Below, one piece after another: positions 41,330 through 49,510 of a stretch of 64,000 nucleotides of DNA. The notes beneath the pieces were generated by a model. The model made no database searches. It was not told the origin of the DNA and saw only the letters and a program-made list of their open reading frames with translations. The position numbers and the translations under genes are program-made. Origin of the DNA: Mesostigma viride (lineage: Eukaryota > Streptophyta > Mesostigmatophyceae > Mesostigmatales > Mesostigmataceae); the NCBI GenBank assembly GCA_009746045.1, contig RPFO01000348.1, positions 2,501-66,500 of the forward strand, read 5' to 3'. Positions within the stretch are counted from its first letter, which is position 1; each line of letters opens with the position of its first letter.

Positions 41330-42010
41330 AATGCTTGCATCGAATGGATGGCGGTGTCTGCATGCATGGATTGCACGTGAATGTTCGCAGGATGGGTGGT
41401 AATTGCATGGATGCTCGCAGGATGGGTGCTAATTACACGAATCGATATTGCATTAATGCTTGCAGGGATGGATGGTGTTTGCATGCGTGGATACGTGAAT
41501 GCTTGCAGGGATGGATGGTGTTTGCATGCATGGATACGTGAATGCTTGCAGGGATGGGTGGTGTTTGCATGCATGGATACGTAAATGCTTGCAGGGATGG
41601 ATGGTGTTTGCATGCATGAATGTGTGAATGCTTGCATGGGTGGATGGTGTTTGCATGCATGGATACGTGAATGCTTGCATGGATGGATGGTGTTTGCATG
41701 CATGGATGCGTGAATGCTTGCACGGATGGGTGGTGTTTGCATGCATGGATACGTGAATGCTTGCCTGGGTGGATGGTGTTTGCATGCATGGATACGTGAA
41801 TGCTTGCACGGATGGGTGGTGTTTGCATGCATGGATACGTGAATGCTAGCATGGATGGATGGTGTTTGCATGCATGAATGTGTGAATGCTTGGGGTGGAT
41901 GGTGTTTGCATGCATGGATACGTGAATGCTTGCGTGGATGGATGGTGTTTGCATGCATGGATGCGTGAATGCTTGCAGGGATGGAAGTGATTGCATGCAT
42001 GGATACGCGA
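41330..42010. repeat. 43-bp minisatellite
   Basis: About 15 tandem units of 43 bp with the core GTGAATGCTTGCAGGGATGG and GTGTTTGCATGCATGG. It lies inside the TA-flanked element. Because the unit length is not a multiple of three, each minus-strand frame cycles through the same His/Ala/Cys/Lys-rich pattern; these are not genes. Confidence 0.9.
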
Positions 42011-42019
42011 ATGCATGCA

Positions 42020-43709
42020 TGAATGCGACCGAGGACAGTGTAAGCACCTTTTAGGGATTAATATAGTAGTGAATATGGGCAGGCCCCCTGACCCATGTGA
42101 GTTATACATGTATTCAAGGAGACAACGATTCCAGTCCATGGCAGGATTTATAAAGGATACCAACCCCAAGTCGGTGGGGGTATGCATGTGACCCAATTCA
42201 GTACAAGTGTAATAACAGTGATTCGGGCCGTGGTGCATGTCAGCAACCCTGTCACTCAAGGTTACATTATAGATACTCATTCCATCTCCGCCTCCACATC
42301 ATTGAGGATGTAATATACGCGACAACTATTAATGTTCGCATGGCGGTCACGCGACGCCTGATCAACGCGTAGCGTCTGCGTGTCGTAATTTAATTTTTTA
42401 ATATTAATGCACAGTCACCATTTTACCGTGTGCTGGCCTGCACTTAGCCCTTGGATGACCAGTGTGTAACTCTACCCCTAATTATGGCTGGTTGCACCTT
42501 GCATGATAATGTCCAGAAACCAGCCTGATAACAATCTAGTGTCCATACTGGGACCAAAGCACACGCATATAGGGAGTTACTTCGGGGTCATGTCATTAGT
42601 CATGTTGCAATGTCCTATATGTCCTATGGGTGCTAAATACAGCACTAATCTCAGGGGGGTGCACGGGTGCGATAAAAAAGACACTTACAATGCAATGTTA
42701 AGTGATAATGCAATATTGGACGTCTTCACAAACCAAGGCCCAAATGCACACGTAGCAAGGGGGTGCAAGGGGCGGTGTTACCCATGCATCCAGAACATGA
42801 GAAATGACCTCCATTTGCATGCCTAGGATGAAAATATACAAACACTGCATCGAACTTCTTTTCTACGTCAGCAAGGCACTGGGGCCTCCATAGATGTTGC
42901 ACGGACTGCACAACTGCACAGGCGTCCTTTACTAGCAAAGCCAAAAGGCTGACAAAAAACTGGCCATGATACCATCTTTCCTGAAGAATTTAGGCAATAG
43001 AAACCATCGTGCTACCATCTACAACTCCTTTAGATGTTAAATCAATCGTCATTCTAGAAAATTAGGTACAGACGCAGCTAATCATGAACAAAACTGATGA
43101 AAATCTTACGACGACGGTTGTACAAAACCACAACCACAAACTAGTACACAGGAGTAGTAAGTTAGCGAACTTAACACCACAAACCTTCAACAACGTGTCC
43201 GAGATTACTTACCGAATGATATAACGACTTTACCTTGTTGACGGTGTCCGCAGGTACACTAAACTGCGCCATGCCGAAACCGCAAAAAGAAGGCTAGCGG
43301 AAAGCTAGCAATCTCATGACAGAAAGGCAATCTCATCACGGCGTCGAGACTTTCCTGGCCCTGAACGATGATGAAATACGCGAAATACATCATAGGAAAA
43401 CTACTGGTTGCGAAAAATTCAATGATACAGAAGCTAATAACAAGTGCTGCCTTTCATCGTCACCCCCGTGATGATTAACGCGTAGACGCAGTAAAAACCA
43501 GCCCGAGATAATGTGCGCATCATTAGATGTTGCGCGACTGCGGCTATAGCATTTTTCTGACGCCGCTCATTTCAGTTCGGTTGATTCTTCGCGCCGGTCA
43601 GCCAAGGAGTGACATACTTCACGTCGGGGTGTATCTTTAGTTGCGATACCACGCGTTTGCCGTTTCGCAACTTTTCGTCCAAATCGGTCCTCGCAAGAAT
43701 CGCAACAAA
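42020..43709. other. Non-coding interior of TA-flanked element
   Basis: No transposase-like frame. Short frames on both strands have no recognisable motif. TCGCAAC/GTTGCGA subterminal words cluster from 43630 to 43709. Confidence 0.5.
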
Positions 43710-44142
43710 TCGTGGTTCTCTGAACATAGTTTCTTTATAGTGAGATGGAAGGGTAGCCGCTATAGCTAGGTTATTGGGTTCACGTGACAAACCTTTTGAG
43801 GCCGGTGCGGCCTGATCCGGATCAGTCGTGGCCAAAGCTTTGGCCAGTTTTTTCTTGGCCAGGTGGCAGGAGCTACGTTGAGATATAAACCTGCCACTGT
43901 CTAGGTTTCTTGGCTCATGGCGTAGTGATTAACTAGATCTAGATTCTTTCTCTCACGCAATATGTGACCTAATAGCCCCGGCAGCCTTACGTAAGCTGCC
44001 GGCAATTAGAACGCCACATTGCGTCATTTGTTCAGACGCAACATTTGCGTGGCGAAAAAATGCCGTCCGGGCCAAGGCCGCATGACACGCAAAAAAGGAC
44101 AAAAACAAACCCACCTAGCTAAGGTCGGCCTCTTTTCTTTTC
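43710..44142 (+). repeat. A1 repeat of copy 2
   Basis: 433 bp, starting TCGTGGTTCTCTGAACATAG. Identical in length to A2 at 48616-49048. Contains promoter-like GAGATATAAACC and a GCCGGCAG/CTGCCGGC hairpin. Confidence 0.92.
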
Positions 44143-44229
44143 ACGAGGGCGGCGACAGCAAGCCAGGGGAAACGAACCTCTGGTTTGACGAACCTGTACT
44201 GTCGGAGCCATTTTTGGCCCTGAGCAGCA

Positions 44230-45284
44230 ATGCCGAAGGGGCGCAAAGCTACAGGAGGGCAGGCAGCGCGCGGGGAGGACGGGACGCCCACACCGCGGGC
44301 TGCTGCCGCCAGTCACGCGCCAGTCGCCTTCAGCGCCAAAAAGAAGCAGCTCGCCACTCTGCTCGCCAAGTGCATCAGCCCCGCAGAGGCGGTGGGGGCA
44401 GTCGAGCAGGTCTTCGGTGCCGAGGACTGGGTGACGGACGCCAGCTCGTGGAGCTCGAGCCAGCTGAAGTCTGTCGTGCAGTTGCTGGCCGATCACGTTG
44501 ATGTTGGCGACGTGTTGGACGCACGTGACCCAAACGGAACGTTGGTGGCAAAACTGCTGGCCGTGGCAGATCTCGCGGCGGACGAGGAGGAGGATCAGGC
44601 GCTGCCACCAACGACACCTGCGCAGCGAAAAATGGCCAAGCCGAAAGGCGCGGCCAAGGTTTCGGCAGGTGGGGGGGCTGTCGGAAAGGAAATGAGGGCG
44701 AGGTTGGCGACATTCGTTGGGGCACCTCCGGAAACCGAAAATCAGGACGACGAGGAGGACGAGGAGGGGGAGGTCGCAGCCGAGAAATTCATGCAAGGTT
44801 TGAAGGCAGCGCTGGGAGGAATGGAGGGGGCGGGAAGCCACTTCAAGGCCTCGAAAGGGGTGGCGCTGCCAAGCCGAGCCAAGAGCGTGAAATATCGGGT
44901 TTCGGAGCGGGTGCTGCCGGGGGTGTTGGAGGACGCCAGCGACAATGGGATGGGAATCCGGTCGTGGGTCATGACGGTAAAGCCTGGAAATTGGCGGAAC
45001 ATGGAGAACAGGAAAATTGTCATGAACATTGCATTGGCCATGGACACCCTTCTCAAGGAGCTGGGCTCAGCAGCCGGGGAGCTTGTGGGCATGGAGTACC
45101 TAATGAGGGTGGTGGCGGCCTTGCTGCAGGTGGAAGGGCAAGGAGGGGGGGGTGGAAGGTGGCCAGCCACCTCCTGCCATTGGGGGAGGAGGCTGCACTG
45201 TCAGCCACCCCGGCTGTCAAGGCAGCTCTCCAAACTGCCATCCTCTTGGACAAGCTCAGCAAGGCTCAACAAGTAGGGAAATAG
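44230..45284 (+). CDS. Gag-like protein of YR retroelement
   Basis: Starts at ATG 44230 (M-P-K-G-R-K-A-T-G). An acidic stretch (D-E-E-E-D, E-D-E-E-G-E-V) and helical segments follow; no zinc knuckle is visible. The frame runs open to 45276, but after a run of eight G (45142-45149) the natural helical ending (L-L-P-L-G-E-E-A-A-L through L-D-K-L-S-K-A-Q-Q) lies in another frame that stops at 45284. Copy 1 has the same eight G. Either both carry a homopolymer miscount or ribosomes shift there. About 350 aa. Confidence 0.7.
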
Positions 45285-48200
45285 AATCCCAGCGGGACCG
45301 CTCCCTTTTCCCGCTGCCATACCCACTTAGGCCAGCGTACACCGCGTGGGGCAGGGTGAGATCGGCACGCCGGCGACAGCGTGCCACGCGCCGCCACCGC
45401 GAGTACACACTGCAATGCAAGGTAGTGCGTTGGCTTAATTGGCTGTGGGGAGGGGGGCAAGACCCTCCTCCTAACCCTAGAGGGGCGTGCTCTAAGGGGA
45501 GGGAGGAGGCCCTTGCGAGGGTCAAGAGGCACTGCACCTGGCACAGTCGCCGCGTAGGGGGCGTTGCGACAGGCCAGGAGCAAGAAGGTGCTGATGCAAT
45601 ATATGGGAAGCAGAATAAGTATGAACAACTGCGCGCGGACGCGGTGAGTCTACCAAAGGCGGAGGTGGCGGGGAAGGCACGGCTGCTCGACCTGTTGGCT
45701 ATGCGGCCGAGCTGGCGGGAGATATATGCCAGCGAAGAGAACTGCATCAAGCCAGCGGTCGTGGCGAGCGCAAAGTATTGGAATGTGCCCAAGCCCAGCC
45801 GGGGATGCTCCATGGCTGAATGGGGCAAGCTCATGAGCCGGGCAGCGGGCGTGGGCATGGTGGCGTTCCGGGAGAGGCGGCCCAAGTGGGTGGATGGCTG
45901 CTTTGGAGTGGCCAAGGGGGTGGGTGAGCTTCGGTTCATCGTCAACAGGAAGCTGGGCAACCTGCTGTGGGTGGACCCCCCCAAGATCCTGCTACCCCAC
46001 CTGGGCATCCTCGTGGAGGTCTACATCAAAGGCTGGTGCTACTGCGCCAAGAGCGACCTCGTGTCATACTACTATTCCATCGAGGTGCCCGAGTGGTGGT
46101 GGGACTACCAAGGGCTTCCTAGTGTGTGGTCGACTAGCGTAGGTCTGGCAGGGCCCAGGCGGAAGGTGTGGCCCGTGCTCAAGGTGCTGGCCATGGGACA
46201 TTCCCATGCGGTGGCGCTGGGGGAGGCCATCCATGAGATGGTGCTCTACATGACCGGTGCCCTGGATCCGAGGCGCCAGGTCAACTACCTCTCAAGCGCA
46301 GGTGAGCTCACCTTGGTGCGCGACGAGTGTGGCCAGCCACTGCGCTTGGCCATCGAGTACAAGGAGGAGCGCGCCGGGGAGCTTCAGATTGACCTGGAAA
46401 ACCCCCCTGCCCCCATGCTGTCCATCACTATTGATGACTTGGTGGCCAGCAACGGGCGGACCTGCGAGGCGGTGAACCAGCTCATCACGCGCGCTATTGA
46501 GGAAGGCTACCTCCCTAACAACCTTGTGCCGTCTAAGGAGAAGACTAAGATGGCGAGCCTGGAAGGGGACGAGCTAGAAGCCCTAGGGGTGGTGCACCGA
46601 CGGAACGGCGTGCTGGAACCAACGGTCAAGCAGCTCAACCTTGTGATCGCCCACACGCAGGCTATACTCACTCGAGGCCGAGCTACGGCCGAGGGGCTGG
46701 CTGCCGTCTTGGGGCGGTGGTTGTGGCTGCAGATGTTAAGCCGCAGCTGCTTGTCCATTTGGCAGCAATGTTTCAAATTCATCAGCCTGCAAGGGTGGGG
46801 GCAGCGATCCTGGGTGCTGTGGGCCGGGGTGCGGGAGGAGTTAGAGTGTGCCCTGGCCTTGGCTCCCATGCTAAGGGTTGACCGAAGCGCACCTTTGGCC
46901 CGTGAGGTGGTTGCATCTGACGCGTCCACCTACGGGCAAGGTGTCGTGTACGCAACCATGGAGCCGGGCGATGTGACGGAGCTGGCGAGGGCACGAGAGG
47001 TGCGGGGGTACCCGACTTTGCTCATACCAAGTGAGGTGGCCTACGCTGGCCCTAGGCCACTGAGCGCGCGGGCGCAACAAGCAATCACTAGCCAGCAATG
47101 GCGGGTTGGGGTCCGGAGTCGTTGGCGGGATCCGGGGATGCACATCAACGAGAAGGAGGTGCGGGCTGCAGTGAAGGGCGTGGAGAGGAGTGCGCGCAGC
47201 TTGGCAAACCGAGGCAAGCGGGTGGTGAGGTTGGTGGACTCCACCGCGGCGTTGGGCTGCTTGGCTAAGGGGCGGTCCTCATCCCACAAGCTCAACAAGC
47301 AGTGCCGCCGCTTGTGCGCGCTGACCCTCGCCACGGGGAGTCGTTCCCAGTGGGTGTGGACGCCGAGTGCACTTCAACCAGCCGATGGCGTTTCTCGCGG
47401 CCAATCCATGGCGACTTTCTTGGCAGGCTGGGTGCGCGACCTGACCGCGGAAGGCATCCATCCTAACCCGGGGCCCCCTGCACCTGTTAGCTACCTTCCA
47501 TTGCTAGAGGGGAAAGTAAAGCCGGCTACTTTGCTGGCCTACCGTCGTGGTCTTGATTCCCTCTTGACTTGGTGGGAGGCTGGTGGGCGGGCGGACGGGT
47601 CATCGTCACGAGCTGACACCCTTGAGGAGACATTTTGTGCGTATGTCGCCTGGGCTCATTTTCGGGGGTACAGCCGCCAAGTGTGTGTCAATGCCTTGAT
47701 GGGGTTGCAACTTTATTATCCCGGTATGGTGAAGCGGTGGGACTTGGCCCGTGGCGTCCTCGCTGGGTGGAAAACACTTGTGCCCCCCCGTGCCCCTCCT
47801 CCCATTCCATGGGAGGCGGCGTTTGCACTTGCCAGCACGATGGTCATGCAAGGTCAGCGCCTTGCGGGCCTGCTGGTTGTCATCGTGTTCCGCCATTACC
47901 TGCGAATCTCGGAGGCGCTGAACCTCCGTGTTGGCCATGTGCGCCTCCAGCCTGACGTTCGGCTTGGGCCGGCTCAACGGGGCGCCCTACTGCTGAGGTC
48001 TACCAAGACCTCTAAGGGCAAGACTCAGTCAGTGGTGGTAGAAGATGTGATGTCTGAAACCATCCTCCGTCACTGCATCGCGGGTAAGCACGCTTGGGAG
48101 GCCGTGTTCCCTTTCACCTACCCGCAATTCCGGCGCATTTGGCAGGCTGCGAGTCAGGCCTTGGGGGTCGCCCAGATTTTCACCATTCACGGGCTGCGGC

Positions 48201-48406
48201 ATGGAGGTGCCACTCACGATTTCCTCGCGGGTCGCAGCATGGGGGACATCCAGGGCCGGGGGCGCTGGCTTAGCAGCTCCACGGTTGCCCATTATGTGGG
48301 CTTGCACCGCAGTTTGGAGGTGCAGCTGCCTGAGGTTATTCTTCGGGCCATGGCCGCCTGCCCCCCTCGGGCCTGGCGGGCTATTTTGAAATTGCCCTCC
48401 ACCTAA
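45152..48406 (+). CDS. RT-RNase H-tyrosine recombinase polyprotein
   Basis: One open frame of 1,084 codons; recognisable sequence begins near 45590, and the start is unclear (no ATG before about 45700; it overlaps gag, so frameshifting or reinitiation is likely). RT: R-F-I-V-N-R-K-L-G-N, the D of A-K-S-D-L-V-S (about residue 300), M-G-H-S-H-A-V-A-L, and I-T-I-D-D-L (about 427). RNase H: D-A-S-T-Y-G-Q-G (about 588), I-N-E-K-E-V, L-V-D-S-T-A-A-L and Q-P-A-D-G-V-S-R. Then G-I-H-P-N-P-G-P-P at 47453-47479, a 2A-like motif. Recombinase: R of L-R-I-S-E-A-L (about 917), K of T-K-T-S-K-G-K, H-G-L-R-H-G-G-A-T (about 1012), G-R-W, and Y of V-A-H-Y-V (about 1046). All catalytic residues are present, so it may be active. 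Confidence 0.93.
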   Translation: MEGGQPPPAIGGGGCTVSHPGCQGSSPNCHPLGQAQQGSTSREIESQRDRSLFPLPYPLRPAYTAWGRVRSARRRQRATRRHREYTLQCKVVRWLNWLWGGGQDPPPNPRGACSKGREEALARVKRHCTWHSRRVGGVATGQEQEGADAIYGKQNKYEQLRADAVSLPKAEVAGKARLLDLLAMRPSWREIYASEENCIKPAVVASAKYWNVPKPSRGCSMAEWGKLMSRAAGVGMVAFRERRPKWVDGCFGVAKGVGELRFIVNRKLGNLLWVDPPKILLPHLGILVEVYIKGWCYCAKSDLVSYYYSIEVPEWWWDYQGLPSVWSTSVGLAGPRRKVWPVLKVLAMGHSHAVALGEAIHEMVLYMTGALDPRRQVNYLSSAGELTLVRDECGQPLRLAIEYKEERAGELQIDLENPPAPMLSITIDDLVASNGRTCEAVNQLITRAIEEGYLPNNLVPSKEKTKMASLEGDELEALGVVHRRNGVLEPTVKQLNLVIAHTQAILTRGRATAEGLAAVLGRWLWLQMLSRSCLSIWQQCFKFISLQGWGQRSWVLWAGVREELECALALAPMLRVDRSAPLAREVVASDASTYGQGVVYATMEPGDVTELARAREVRGYPTLLIPSEVAYAGPRPLSARAQQAITSQQWRVGVRSRWRDPGMHINEKEVRAAVKGVERSARSLANRGKRVVRLVDSTAALGCLAKGRSSSHKLNKQCRRLCALTLATGSRSQWVWTPSALQPADGVSRGQSMATFLAGWVRDLTAEGIHPNPGPPAPVSYLPLLEGKVKPATLLAYRRGLDSLLTWWEAGGRADGSSSRADTLEETFCAYVAWAHFRGYSRQVCVNALMGLQLYYPGMVKRWDLARGVLAGWKTLVPPRAPPPIPWEAAFALASTMVMQGQRLAGLLVVIVFRHYLRISEALNLRVGHVRLQPDVRLGPAQRGALLLRSTKTSKGKTQSVVVEDVMSETILRHCIAGKHAWEAVFPFTYPQFRRIWQAASQALGVAQIFTIHGLRHGGATHDFLAGRSMGDIQGRGRWLSSSTVAHYVGLHRSLEVQLPEVILRAMAACPPRAWRAILKLPST

Positions 48407-48478
48407 TTTGGTTGTTCATTTCTCTGTCATTATGCTAGGTTCTTTGCCCCTGGCATGGATCGCCAGGGAGGGATATAA

Positions 48479-48615
48479 GGGTAAGGCTAGCCTTTGCCAA
48501 GCAATAAGTGTTCCCATGAGCATCGGCGGCCGGGATGTGGCCTGCCTTTTGTATGTGCTCCACTCATTGTTTTAATAAAGAGTCTGGTTACCCTGGAGTT
48601 CCACGGTTAATAGAA
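48479..48615 (+). repeat. B1 repeat of copy 2
   Basis: 137 bp with AATAAA (polyadenylation-like) inside; repeated as B2. Confidence 0.92.
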
Positions 48616-49048
48616 TCGTGGTTCTCTGAACATAGTTTCTTTATAGTGAGATGGAAGGGTAGCCGCTATAGCTAGGTTATTGGGTTCACGTGACAAACCT
48701 TTTGAGGCCGGTGCGGCCTGATCCGGATCAGTCGTGGCCAAAGCTTTGGCCAGTTTTTTCTTGGCCAGGTGGCAGGAGCTACGTTGAGATATAAACCTGC
48801 CACTGTCTAGGTTTCTTGGCTCATGGCGTAGTGATTAACTAGATCTAGATTCTTTCTCTCACGCAATATGTGACCTAATAGCCCCGGCAGCCTTACGTAA
48901 GCTGCCGGCAATTAGAACGCCACATTGCGTCATTTGTTCAGACGCAACATTTGCGTGGCGAAAAAATGCCGTCCGGGCCAAGGCCGCATGACACGCAAAA
49001 AAGGACAAAAACAAACCCACCTAGCTAAGGTCGGCCTCTTTTCTTTTC
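48616..49048 (+). repeat. A2 repeat of copy 2
   Basis: 433 bp, matching A1. It starts directly after B1, so B1-A2 forms the joined right-end sequence used for circle formation. Confidence 0.92.
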
Positions 49049-49073
49049 CCGCCCACCCTCCCTGCGTGTTTGG

Positions 49074-49210
49074 GGGTAAGGCTAGCCTTTGCCAAGCAAT
49101 AAGTGTTCCCATGAGCATCGGCGGCCGGGATGTGGCCTGCCTTTTGTATGTGCTCCACTCATTGTTTTAATAAAGAGTCTGGTTACCCTGGAGTTCCACG
49201 GTTAATAGAA
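49074..49210 (+). repeat. B2 repeat of copy 2
   Basis: 137 bp, ending GGTTAATAGAA at the element's right end. Confidence 0.92.
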
Positions 49211-49281
49211 AGTGTTTTTTGGTCCTCCTGGAAAGTTGCGTAGTTGCGATTCTTGTTGCGATACTGCGGGTGACCCCTGTA

Positions 49282-49508
49282 ATAGCATAAAAATAAGCAC
49301 CCTTGCGAACTAGGCGGCGAACCTCCTTCTTGGAACTTAAGATTTTCTCCGCTGGACGCATGGGACGCGCCGGCTCTGATCGATCCGCTACGGTGATCCC
49401 GTTGGCAGCAAAATGGCGCTCGGGTCTCCACGAGAAGCCGTCGGCAAACCAGACTACACCCGTGCGATATTGAATCTGCACGTCGTGTTCCCGGTGCCAA
49501 TCGATACC
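49282..49508 (-). pseudogene. Gypsy protease, C-terminal piece (middle of split element)
   Basis: Encodes G-I-D-W-H-R-E-H-D-V, F-A-D-G-F-S-W-R-P-E-R-H-F-A-A-N-G and a basic stretch to G-A-Y-F-Y-A-I, matching the second half of the protease at 29281-30177. The right side is cut by the PGBD-type element at a TA (49509-49510), the left by the TA-flanked element (49280-49281). The frame lines up with both outer pieces. Confidence 0.88.
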
Positions 49509-49510
49509 TA

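Larger units (their letters stand above)
43710..49210 (+). mobile_element. Split-direct-repeat tyrosine-recombinase retroelement, copy 2
   Basis: 5,501 bp with repeats in the order A1 (43710-44142), coding region, B1 (48479-48615), A2 (48616-49048), B2 (49074-49210). A copies are 433 bp and B copies 137 bp; the pairs look nearly identical. This is the split-direct-repeat plan of PAT/Ngaro/TOC3/kangaroo elements in the DIRS order. It encodes Gag and a single RT-RNase H-tyrosine recombinase frame, and lacks a DDE integrase, a protease and the methyltransferase of true DIRS1. There is no target duplication, as expected for integration of a circular intermediate by recombinase. It is nested in the TA-flanked element. 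Confidence 0.92.
40422..49279. mobile_element. TA-flanked inverted-repeat element hosting a retroelement
   Basis: 38-bp perfect terminal inverted repeats (40422-40459 and 49242-49279; they begin CAGGGGTCACCCGCAG) flanked by TA at 40420-40421 and 49280-49281. TCGCAAC words are scattered near both ends, as subterminal sites often are. Taking out the element with one TA would leave the surrounding gypsy pol in frame, which confirms the boundaries. Without the nested retroelement (43710-49210) it is 3.36 kb, with a 43-bp minisatellite and no recognisable transposase. TA targets and CAGGG ends suit the Tc1/mariner/pogo group. Confidence 0.88.

Noticed and set aside
41191-42280. Minus-strand ORFs rich in His, Ala, Cys and Lys
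   Set aside because: They are the 43-bp minisatellite read in three frames and have no independent protein character.
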